Part shown: positions 1 through 5,235 of the stretch, in pieces
How positions within the stretch are numbered: the first letter of the stretch is position 1
Layout of the letters: every line of letters begins with the position of its first letter
Virus record (IMG/VR): IMGVR_UViG_3300025276_000168
Coordinates: 1 to 27,917 of that record
Direction: 5' to 3' (one strand)
Length of the DNA: 27,917 nt
Source of the DNA: a virus
Made by a program: the position numbers and the translations under genes
Notes under the pieces: model-generated
Database searches by the model: none
Seen by the model: only the letters and a program-made list of their open reading frames with translations
What the model was told of the DNA's origin: nothing

Positions 1-48
1 GGTATCGCTGCAAGCGCCGCCTTGTTCCTGCCCTTGGTGCTGCAATGA
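1..48 (+). CDS. 3' end of a protein with a hydrophobic C-terminus (partial)
   Basis: The first frame is open from base 1 to a TGA at 46-48 and encodes 15 residues ending in a hydrophobic run (AASAALFLPLVLQ). The stop overlaps the next start codon in an ATGA junction (45-48), the spacing used throughout this genome, which is the main reason to believe it. The bulk of the gene lies left of the window. The hydrophobic tail suggests a C-terminal membrane segment, but family and function cannot be told from so little. Confidence 0.5.
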   Translation, partial: GIAASAALFLPLVLQ

Positions 49-260
49 CCTACTTTTTCCTCCTAGTCCTAACGTACACATTCGACGGCACAACATACGT
101 TTCACAAATAGCGTTCAGGGATCAACCTAGCTGCGCTAATGCAATGGACCCCATATTTGAGACAGTCCTTGCCCACTATCCCGACAGTATGGCGCAATGC
201 ACCGCCACGGATACGCCATCAGGGTTCAACATCCGGCCCCGATCACGTCCAACCAAATAA
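45..260 (+). CDS. Small hypothetical protein, hydrophobic N-terminus, 71 aa
   Basis: It starts with an ATG that overlaps the stop of the upstream partial gene by 4 nt. It begins with a short hydrophobic stretch (residues 3-10), followed by a soluble segment with two cysteines (about residues 30 and 52) and a basic, proline-containing tail. The leader is too short and lacks a clear cleavage site, so export is uncertain. It is the last gene of a rightward operon, because a terminator hairpin follows 6 nt after its stop. I do not recognise the family. Confidence 0.6.
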   Translation: MTYFFLLVLTYTFDGTTYVSQIAFRDQPSCANAMDPIFETVLAHYPDSMAQCTATDTPSGFNIRPRSRPTK

Positions 261-265
261 ATCAA

Positions 266-293
266 AGCCCTGCAATCATGCGGGGCTTTTTTT
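266..293 (+). terminator. Intrinsic terminator closing the rightward operon, probably bidirectional
   Basis: An 8-bp stem (266-273 paired with 280-287, one T-G wobble) with a 6-nt loop is followed by seven Ts at 287-293. This is a textbook rho-independent terminator for the + strand. The converging - strand gene ends at 296, and on that strand the same stem is followed by a T-rich stretch (TTGATTTATTT), so it may stop both transcripts. Confidence 0.85.
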
Positions 294-295
294 GT

Positions 296-499
296 TCAGT
301 GGATTGTTTCGCCGTTCATCATGGGGCTGTCGTTCAGCCCATACAAACATTCAGCCAGCGCTTGCAGCATTGTTTCCGCCTCAACGCCGTCCTGCATACG
401 ATCGCCAACATAATCAGCCAGCGCGTCAAGCTCGTGGTTGGCTTCGTCGCTTTCGCTGCAATTCTCCAACAACACTTCAAATTGAATCCTGAACGACAC
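296..499 (-). CDS. Small acidic hypothetical protein, 67 aa
   Basis: This leftward gene starts with GTG at 499, preceded by AAGGTG with a 5-nt spacer. The product is acidic and Glu/Asp-rich, contains two cysteines, and is predicted mostly helical from its pattern of alternating hydrophobic and acidic residues. It is the last gene of the leftward module and ends against the terminator at 266-293. A different frame is open over the same bases on this strand (334-516) but has no comparable ribosome-binding site. Function is unknown. Confidence 0.6.
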   Translation of the reverse strand: MSFRIQFEVLLENCSESDEANHELDALADYVGDRMQDGVEAETMLQALAECLYGLNDSPMMNGETIH

Positions 500-591
500 C
501 GCGTCACCTTATGCAAAAAGCGCTAGACGACTGTGGGAAGCCGCCTAGCTAGTTGTGCGGGCCTATATGTAGGGAGGACGCCCGCCCAATA

Positions 592-621
592 CTAATACCG
601 CCTTGTTCGGCCTTATATCAA
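592..621 (-). promoter_or_regulatory. Weak candidate promoter in the 131-bp gap upstream of the 67-aa gene
   Basis: On the - strand a TTGATA element (616-621) is separated by 18 bp from TATTAG (592-597), a moderate sigma70-like match. The gap 500-630 also holds a 6-bp inverted repeat (557-562 with 580-585, 17-nt loop). No ORF in the gap looks real. Confidence 0.25.
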
Positions 622-630
622 GCCCCTGCA

Positions 631-906
631 TCATTTGCGTTTGCGCTTCACGTTCTGCATCTCAACCTTGCGCGTGATAATCGCCGCACGTTGCTCATCA
701 GTCCAGCGCGGCAATGTTGGATCAAACTGACGCCGGTTTGCAAATCCCTGAAGCTCGAGGATGCACGCGCAAGCGTTCAGCCGATGCTCAAACCCCTGCA
801 ATGGTTCCGGCAACTTATGAGTGCCAGCACAATGGACAACTGCCCGACCTGAGGAAATCCCATTTTCGACCCAAGCTTTTATCTTTTCTATTCTGTCTTG
901 ATCCAT
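631..906 (-). CDS. Small basic-tailed hypothetical protein, 91 aa
   Basis: I chose the ATG at 906 because AGGGGG lies 6 nt upstream. The frame is open to 990, but the upstream part runs through the operator region and looks non-coding. The product has an amphipathic N-terminal helix (MDQDRIEKIKAWVENG), a central Cys/His-containing segment and a strongly basic C-terminus (KRKRK), compatible with nucleic-acid binding. It is the first gene behind the operator array at 930-1080 and is therefore probably directly controlled by it. The family is not recognised. Confidence 0.65.
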   Translation of the reverse strand: MDQDRIEKIKAWVENGISSGRAVVHCAGTHKLPEPLQGFEHRLNACACILELQGFANRRQFDPTLPRWTDEQRAAIITRKVEMQNVKRKRK

Positions 907-929
907 CTTATCCCCCTGCTCTGCCCAAG

Positions 930-1080
930 GTGTATGATGTAATAATAATTGTGTATTATCATACACAATATTATATTCATACACAGACACCCGATTGTAA
1001 TATTAGTGTATGAATTGCGTAATAATTGTAATAATCACAGCACCAAACCCCTTGTTTATATAGCCCGCACAATTCATACA
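930..1080. repeat. Operator-like array of GTGTATGAW half-sites
   Basis: The 198-bp AT-rich gap 907-1104 contains repeated copies of one half-site in both orientations: GTGTATGAT at 930-938, a GTGTAT/ATACAC palindrome with a 4-nt spacer at 951-966, ATTCATACAC at 975-984, GTGTATGAAT at 1006-1015 and ATTCATACA at 1072-1080. The copies at 975-984 and 1006-1015 form a perfect 10-bp inverted repeat. The copies at 930-938 and 958-966 form a perfect 9-bp one. A second weak promoter (TTTGTA 1077-1082, 16-bp spacer, TATAAA 1055-1060, - strand) overlaps the last copy. This looks like a multi-site repressor-binding region. Confidence 0.65.
970..975 (-). promoter_or_regulatory. Candidate -10 box inside the operator array
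   Basis: A perfect TATAAT on the - strand (970-975) lies between two repeated half-sites (958-966 and 975-984), about 64 bp upstream of the start of the 91-aa gene. No good -35 stands at 16-18 bp; the best option is TTACAA at 995-1000 with a 19-bp spacer. The promoter would thus be weak or activator-dependent. Any protein bound to the flanking repeats would occlude it. Confidence 0.4.
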
Positions 1081-1104
1081 AATTATTACACCGGCCCAAT
1101 CCCC

Positions 1105-1572
1105 TCAAATCATGGTTTCTGCCGCGTAGAGGGCAATTAGCACCGCCTCAGCGCGTCCATCATCCTTTGCGCGGCTAAACTCCGACGCATAATCCGGGAA
1201 CCTTTGCATCGCTAATCCACGGCTCAGGCCCTTATCGCGGTTTAGCCCGAAGTATTTTTTCCACTTAGCAGGCGTCACGTAATGCAAGGGCAGCTTGCTT
1301 GCCGCTGCACAGGCCTCCAAATTGCCCACACCCTGTCCGAAGCGGTAGGTTGAGCTAGACCCTTGACCAGGCATTGCTCCAACTTGCTCAATTACTGCCA
1401 ACGACTTGCCGCCCTCATTCGCAAGTATGTCCAACACCCCGTGAGGGTTGATGATCGTCTTGCCCTTTGGGTTGGTCATCACTGGCATATCGTGAACCTC
1501 GATTGTGCCAGCGTCAGGCCAGTACAGGGCGATTGCGCCCGTGAAGCCCGGATCAATGCCATATATCAGCAT
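1105..1572 (-). CDS. RuvC-like Holliday junction resolvase
   Basis: A 155-aa protein with the RNase H-like fold signature of phage and poxvirus-type RuvC resolvases. It carries YGIDPGFTGAIAL at the N-terminus with the first catalytic Asp (residue 7), an IEQV motif with Glu62, a STYRFGQGVG segment (about 75-83), a TPAKWKK segment, and a C-terminal KDDGRAEAVLIA motif with Asp137/Asp138. All expected acidic residues are present and the length matches the family. It would cleave branched recombination or replication intermediates before packaging. The ATG at 1572 overlaps the stop of the RHH gene by one base (TGATG), so the two are translationally coupled; a TTG one codon earlier is possible. Its distance from the replication operon, together with a regulator, is notable. 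Confidence 0.85.
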   Translation of the reverse strand: MLIYGIDPGFTGAIALYWPDAGTIEVHDMPVMTNPKGKTIINPHGVLDILANEGGKSLAVIEQVGAMPGQGSSSTYRFGQGVGNLEACAAASKLPLHYVTPAKWKKYFGLNRDKGLSRGLAMQRFPDYASEFSRAKDDGRAEAVLIALYAAETMI

Positions 1573-1733
1573 CAATCAACCGCCGGTGCTTTGGCTTCAA
1601 CCAATGCACTAGCCTTTTCAATCGCTGCGCTGCGTGTAAATGCGCTGAAGCTCAGTCCTAGTTGGCGCGCTGCACTGCTGATTTGCTGTTCTGCTGCGTC
1701 GCTAAATCCGATCAGCTTTTTCTTGTCAGACAT
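1572..1733 (-). CDS. Small ribbon-helix-helix (Arc/CopG-like) DNA-binding protein, 53 aa
   Basis: The ATG at 1733 has AAGGGGAA about 6 nt upstream, whereas the longer open frame to 1844 runs through the promoter region. After a basic N-terminus (MSDKKKLIGFSD), the sequence reads as an RHH fold: a short strand, a helix (AAEQQISSAARQLG) and a second helix starting at the SFSAFTRSAAIEKA segment, typical of CopG/Arc proteins. Such proteins bind short palindromes as dimers or tetramers and often repress their own operon. It is the first gene leftward from the divergent promoter region, so autoregulation, or binding to the array at 930-1080, is a reasonable inference but is not shown by the sequence. 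Confidence 0.7.
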   Translation of the reverse strand: MSDKKKLIGFSDAAEQQISSAARQLGLSFSAFTRSAAIEKASALVEAKAPAVD

Positions 1734-1760
1734 TGGTATTCCCCTTTTTATGCTGGTTTT

Positions 1761-1788
1761 ACTATATATCGCGGGGATATGCGCACAA
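1761..1788 (-). promoter_or_regulatory. Candidate leftward promoter for the RHH-RuvC operon, with palindrome
   Basis: On the - strand, TTGTGC (1783-1788) and TATAGT (1761-1766) are separated by 16 bp. A perfect ATATC-N5-GATAT palindrome (1766-1780) fills the spacer and touches the -10, which is a classic place for an operator. The SD and start of the RHH gene lie about 30 bp downstream. Confidence 0.5.
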
Positions 1789-1801
1789 GTAAAATAAGCT
1801 A

Positions 1802-1830
1802 TTGCAAAGATATTGCGGTTCTGATTTAAG
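1802..1830 (+). promoter_or_regulatory. Candidate rightward early promoter
   Basis: TTGCAA (1802-1807) and TTTAAG (1825-1830) are separated by 17 bp, with a TG one base upstream of the -10 (extended -10 form). It lies 31 bp before the first gene of the rightward operon, whose AAGGAG (1847-1852) stands 8 nt before the ATG. Each hexamer matches consensus at four of six positions, so strength is uncertain. Confidence 0.4.
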
Positions 1831-1860
1831 GTAGGCACACACAAACAAGGAGTTTACGAC

Positions 1861-2325
1861 ATGACCGATCTACACAAAACACCGGAGTTCTGGGAAAAGA
1901 TTAAATGCAAGTATATTGCACGCGGCAAAGAGCTTGCTGCACTTGGCAGCGATGAGCGAGACGCCCTGAACGATTTATTCCATTCAAGCGCAAGTCTTTC
2001 CGAGTCCGTCGATTATTTCTTGGACCTTGAATACGATGATTTAGTTGTATTCATTCGATCCGCTGAATCGCTTTCAGAGACATTCGATTGGAACCCGTCT
2101 TTTGCTGGTTTCTGCGAGGACAAGCGCTGCATATCCAAAACGTCTTCAAAGCTTGCCGCGCTTATTCAAATGCACGATGCCCGCCTTTCACTTCGCCAAG
2201 TCAGGGACTTCAGCTCTATTTCTGACATGATATTCCATTACCTCAAGTGCAAGCCCAACAAGTACCAAATGGAGCGCTTTGCTGAACACGGCATTACATG
2301 GGAGGGCGAAGTCGATGACCGTTAA
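1861..2325 (+). CDS. Hypothetical early protein, 154 aa
   Basis: First gene of the rightward operon, with a strong ribosome-binding site (AAGGAG, 8-nt spacer). The product is soluble, acidic and mostly helical by pattern, with several Ser-rich and aromatic-acidic turns (SESVDYFLDLEYDDLVVF) and no membrane segment or recognisable catalytic motif. First-position early phage genes are often host-takeover or regulatory proteins, but nothing in the sequence tells which. Its last codons overlap the start of the next gene by 11 nt, indicating coupled translation. Confidence 0.75.
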   Translation: MTDLHKTPEFWEKIKCKYIARGKELAALGSDERDALNDLFHSSASLSESVDYFLDLEYDDLVVFIRSAESLSETFDWNPSFAGFCEDKRCISKTSSKLAALIQMHDARLSLRQVRDFSSISDMIFHYLKCKPNKYQMERFAEHGITWEGEVDDR

Positions 2326-2578
2326 TATTGATTTGCCGGATGTAACCATTGGCGCAATGATGAAGCTTACAGAGACTGACCGCCAGCTTATTGGCACGCC
2401 TGACTACATGGGACTTGCTTGGTTCTGGAAGTTTTCCAACCCGCAAAAGCAAGTGTTCTCAACTGCGTCCATTAAAAACCGCCGCCAGATACACAATGAG
2501 TATCTGGCGCAGGGCTTAGACATTGACGGGGATAGCGGCATTCATCGCATGATTGTTCACCGCATACTCAAGGATTAA
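2315..2578 (+). CDS. Hypothetical protein, 87 aa
   Basis: I chose the ATG at 2315, inside the end of the upstream gene and preceded by GGGAGGG; the frame is open from 2279 but that part would lie deep inside the neighbour. The protein has an N-terminal strand-like segment (TVNIDLPDVTIGAMMKLTETDRQL), a WFWKF aromatic patch and a basic C-terminal helix (SIKNRRQIHNEY). No family is recognised. It sits 3 nt before the PD-(D/E)XK gene, so the two may work together. Confidence 0.6.
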   Translation: MTVNIDLPDVTIGAMMKLTETDRQLIGTPDYMGLAWFWKFSNPQKQVFSTASIKNRRQIHNEYLAQGLDIDGDSGIHRMIVHRILKD

Positions 2579-2581
2579 ACT

Positions 2582-3085
2582 ATGCTCGTTAAGCTTTCAC
2601 CCAAGGAAATGTCCAAGTGCAATCAGGCTGCTGCGTTACGCTGGCAACTTGCTAGGGCTTCAGGCGTTGTGAACCAGCGGCGAGACAATGGGCGAAGCGA
2701 TGCTGATTTGGATTTGCTGGGTGTTAAAGCGGAGGTAGCCGTGTCCAAGGTTTTCAACCTTGATCACGACTATTCCATGGGAGTTGATGACGGCCATGAC
2801 CTTTGGCTTGATGATATTTCTGTCGATGTGAAGGCCACGTTCCACAAGGGCGGGCGTCTACTGTTTAAGAAAAAGGAGGCATTCAAAGCAGACTGCGCGG
2901 TTCTGGTTTGCCAGATACGACCAGACCAATTCAACGTGGCAGGATACGCGTCCAAGGCCACGTTTATGGACAAGGCAATCGAAATGGACTTAGGCCACGG
3001 CAAGGGCTGGGCTATGGATCAAGACCAATTGTCACCACTTGAGCGGCTATGGTTTGCCGCGAGAAAATCAAACTTAAATATCTAA
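2582..3085 (+). CDS. PD-(D/E)XK-fold nuclease-like protein, 167 aa
   Basis: The arrangement of acidic residues fits a PD-(D/E)XK nuclease core: GVKAE (Glu51) in a helix, then GHDLWL (Asp73) on a strand, then VDVKAT with Asp82 and Lys84 on the next strand, followed by an LLFKKKEAFKADCAVLV segment typical of the alpha/beta continuation. The N-terminal 45 residues are helical and basic and could bind DNA. It starts 3 nt after the upstream stop, with AAGGA in the preceding codons. The role could be a structure-specific or host-DNA-degrading nuclease. Assignment rests on motif order alone, since overall similarity in this fold is low. Confidence 0.6.
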   Translation: MLVKLSPKEMSKCNQAAALRWQLARASGVVNQRRDNGRSDADLDLLGVKAEVAVSKVFNLDHDYSMGVDDGHDLWLDDISVDVKATFHKGGRLLFKKKEAFKADCAVLVCQIRPDQFNVAGYASKATFMDKAIEMDLGHGKGWAMDQDQLSPLERLWFAARKSNLNI

Positions 3086-3098
3086 AGAGGAAATACAA

Positions 3099-3626
3099 AT
3101 GCTAGCTGAAGTAATCGTAACGAACGTCCACAAGCACAATTTCGCCTTTGGTCACGCTGTTGACCCCGTGAACGAGCAAGTCTTTATCCCGGCACACGTT
3201 GCCGAGGGGCTTGGACTAAAGCCGTCTGACATTGTTGAGGCCACATTGGTCCCCAACTACGCAGACAAGTCCAACTCAGGCACGAAATACATGGCTGTGA
3301 AGGTTTCTCGAAAAAATACCCCCGAATTAAACAAGATTGACAGCGCGGAAGCGGATTTAATTCAAGTTGAGCCTAAAACCGTAGAGCCGGTTGGCGATAG
3401 CGTTGATGAAATGGTGTTGAATTTTATCTATGAAACCACGTACTGCACGACAGCAGAGATTGCGAAAAACCTAAACGTCGAACACTTAGTTGCCAGCAAT
3501 TCGGCTATGCGGGCGTTTCGCAATGGCTTGATTAGCAAGGCTGACGTTTACAACCGCACCGGCCAACGCCGCGCCTCGTTCACAATGTGGGCTGGGGAAG
3601 CTAATCGCTTTACCGACTGCGACTAA
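3099..3626 (+). CDS. OB-like/cold-shock-like domain fused to winged helix, 175 aa
   Basis: Two parts are visible. Residues 1 to about 72 form a beta-rich segment with NFAFGHAVDPVNEQVFIPAHVA and SDIVEATLVPNY, resembling a cold-shock/OB nucleic-acid-binding barrel (aromatic KHNFAFG strand, then the VFIP strand). Residues about 100-165 look like a winged helix: helix (DEMVLNFIYET), TTAEIAKNLN turn helix, recognition-like helix, then a wing (RTGQRRASFTMW). A Glu/Val-rich linker joins them. It sits 13 nt after the PD-(D/E)XK gene, with a good AGAGGAAA site before the ATG. A role as RNA/DNA-binding regulator is inferred. I cannot name a family with certainty. Confidence 0.55.
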   Translation: MLAEVIVTNVHKHNFAFGHAVDPVNEQVFIPAHVAEGLGLKPSDIVEATLVPNYADKSNSGTKYMAVKVSRKNTPELNKIDSAEADLIQVEPKTVEPVGDSVDEMVLNFIYETTYCTTAEIAKNLNVEHLVASNSAMRAFRNGLISKADVYNRTGQRRASFTMWAGEANRFTDCD

Positions 3627-3634
3627 AATTAGTG

Positions 3635-3668
3635 CTTGCGCGTATCGTAATGTTATGCGCAAGATACG
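3635..3668 (+). promoter_or_regulatory. Interlocking inverted repeats between the OB/wHTH gene and the exonuclease
   Basis: In the 64-bp gap, CTTGCGC (3635-3641) can pair with GCGCAAG (3657-3663), and CGTATC (3641-3646) with GATACG (3663-3668). The arms alternate, so the two stems compete or interlock. The GGGAG ribosome site and the ATG at 3691 follow within 25 nt. It may be an operator or an RNA switch. Confidence 0.35.
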
Positions 3669-3690
3669 TTAAACATAGGGAGACACGACA

Positions 3691-4482
3691 ATGATTACAT
3701 CCGACGGAATGTCCAACGAGCAATACCACGCCCACCCGGCGCTTGGTTCATCGTCAATCAAAACAGTAGCCACGAAGTCGCTGGCGCATTGGAAGGGTCA
3801 GGTTCGCAAGGACAGCCCCACCTTTGCATTGGGCAGCGCCGTTCACGCCGAGCTGCTAGAACCTGAAAAGCAATTGCTTGTTCGCGGGCCAGACACACGG
3901 CGCGGCAAGGCATGGACCGAAGGCAAGGCCGAAGCCGAAGAGAAGGGTAAGATATTCCTCACCGAAGCTGATTTCGATCTGGCCAAGGAAATGTCAAACG
4001 CTTGCCTTAAAAACCGCATGGCGAACCACTTGCTCACCAACCCTAAGATGATTGCCGAAGCATCGTTCTTTGCTACATGCCCTGAGACCGGGTTAGAGCT
4101 AAAGACGCGACCAGATGGCATCATCATGGACTCAGGACTTGTGCTGGACATCAAAACCACAATGGACGCCTCACCGCGCGGCTTTGACCAGACGACACGC
4201 AAATTCGGCTACGACTTGCAGGCAGCCCATTATTTCTATGTACTGAGCCTTTGCGGTGTGCGCGTAGAAAACTTCATTTTCATCTGCATCGAAAAGGACA
4301 AGCCACACGTCACCGCGTGCTATGAGCTTTCCGAAATGTATTTACAGCACGCCCATAATCGCCTTATGGACACGCTGCGCCTAATTCAGAAGGCTGAAGA
4401 GGACGACCACTACGGAACGCAGTGGCCAGACCTCGGCACCGTCCACCTTCCTGCGTGGATGGACAGCTCCGAAGCCTTTTAA
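3691..4482 (+). CDS. RecE-like (exodeoxyribonuclease VIII-type) PD-(D/E)XK exonuclease
   Basis: A 263-aa protein with the features of the RecE C-terminal-type exonuclease domain found in many phages: a GSAVHAELLEP helix with His52 (50-58), LKTRPDGI with Asp142, VLDIKTT with Asp153 and Lys155, and a YDLQAAHYF helix with Gln177. This is the full lambda-exonuclease/RecE active-site order. It would resect double-stranded ends 5' to 3', making single strands for annealing. It is followed directly by the SSB gene and the primase-helicase. No RecT, Beta or Erf-like annealing protein is seen in the window. A GGGAG site precedes the ATG. Confidence 0.85.
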   Translation: MITSDGMSNEQYHAHPALGSSSIKTVATKSLAHWKGQVRKDSPTFALGSAVHAELLEPEKQLLVRGPDTRRGKAWTEGKAEAEEKGKIFLTEADFDLAKEMSNACLKNRMANHLLTNPKMIAEASFFATCPETGLELKTRPDGIIMDSGLVLDIKTTMDASPRGFDQTTRKFGYDLQAAHYFYVLSLCGVRVENFIFICIEKDKPHVTACYELSEMYLQHAHNRLMDTLRLIQKAEEDDHYGTQWPDLGTVHLPAWMDSSEAF

Positions 4483-4491
4483 CTTATCCCA

Positions 4492-4508
4492 GCGTAGGGG
4501 TGCTACGC
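4492..4508 (+). promoter_or_regulatory. Intergenic hairpin before the SSB gene
   Basis: A perfect 6-bp stem (4492-4497 with 4503-4508) encloses a 5-nt GGGTG loop, within the 45-bp gap between exonuclease and SSB genes. There is no T-tract, so it is not an ordinary terminator. The SD AAGGAG follows 7 nt later. Confidence 0.4.
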
Positions 4509-4527
4509 ATACTATAAGGAGTTGCAC

Positions 4528-5157
4528 ATGCAACACATGCTAACAGGGGTCACAGCCCGCTATCCACGGCTCAACTCGACCTATAAATTCGACACCTATG
4601 AAAACAAATCGGTAAAATGCGACGCTTTCGATGATGGCGCAGCATACGAAATGTCTTTCGTTATGTCTGATGAGACAGCCAAGGAATTGCACAACTTGTG
4701 CATGGACGCCTACAAGAACGCGTCTGCATTGGATGCGAAGCGCAAGTGGCCTGAAAAGCCATCCATGCTTCCATACAAGCGCAACGACGAAGGTGAAGTC
4801 GTCGGTAAGTGCAAACTTAAAGGCGCATACGGTGGCGACAAGACACAGCCACCAAAGCAGGTTGACGCAGCACGCAATAAGCTGCCGGATGACTTCATGC
4901 TGACTACAGGCAGCAAGTGCAACGTCGCTGTTGTGATTGTTCCATACAACACGGGCAGCATTAACGGCGTATCACTTCGCCTGCGCGCTGTTCAGGTTTT
5001 GGAGCTTGCAGAAATGCAGGGCGCGGATGATCCATTCACCGCAGTCTCTGGCGGCTTTACCGCCAGCGCAGCGGTGAAAAATGATGATCCGTTCGGACTA
5101 CCCGCTACATCCGCTACACCGTCTATCAACGATCTTGACGACGAGATTCCGTTTTAA
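4528..5157 (+). CDS. Phage single-stranded DNA-binding protein (gp2.5-like)
   Basis: A 209-aa protein. The ATG at 4528 is chosen because AAGGAG is 6 nt upstream; a TTG at 4522 overlaps that site. Residues about 15-165 look like an OB-fold body with a basic, Lys-rich loop (KRKWPEKPSMLPYKRNDEGE) and strands such as CNVAVVIVPYNT and VSLRLRAVQVLEL. The C-terminus is a flexible Ala/Ser/Thr linker ending in the acidic tip NDLDDEIPF, the hallmark of SSB proteins that recruit partners. The gene sits between an exonuclease and the primase-helicase, as expected for replication and recombination. The tail resembles bacterial SSB, while the body is closer to phage-type SSB families. Confidence 0.8.
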   Translation: MQHMLTGVTARYPRLNSTYKFDTYENKSVKCDAFDDGAAYEMSFVMSDETAKELHNLCMDAYKNASALDAKRKWPEKPSMLPYKRNDEGEVVGKCKLKGAYGGDKTQPPKQVDAARNKLPDDFMLTTGSKCNVAVVIVPYNTGSINGVSLRLRAVQVLELAEMQGADDPFTAVSGGFTASAAVKNDDPFGLPATSATPSINDLDDEIPF

Positions 5158-5172
5158 GCTATACGCAGTATG

Positions 5173-5202
5173 GGGGTAGCAACTTCGATAGGTTGTTACC
5201 CC
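5173..5202 (+). promoter_or_regulatory. Strong intergenic hairpin before the primase-helicase
   Basis: An 11-bp stem (5173-5183 with 5192-5202, one G-T wobble) with an 8-nt TTCGATAG loop stands in the 78-bp leader between the SSB stop and the chosen primase start. It is followed by TTAACAAAAC rather than a run of Ts, so termination would be partial at best; attenuation or RNA processing is as likely. The hairpin argues against the longer frame start at 5170. Confidence 0.55.
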
Positions 5203-5235
5203 TTAACAAAACAGGAAGCTATGAAAGGAAACGCA

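Noticed and set aside
3635-3668. H-type pseudoknot before the exonuclease gene
   Set aside because: The arms alternate as in a pseudoknot, but they share bases 3641 and 3663 and leave no loop on either side, so both stems cannot form fully; I keep only competing hairpins.
5170-5235. Upstream start of the primase-helicase at 5170
   Set aside because: The first codons would lie in a strong 11-bp leader hairpin and no good ribosome site precedes 5170; the zinc finger begins well after 5236, so nothing is lost with the shorter start.
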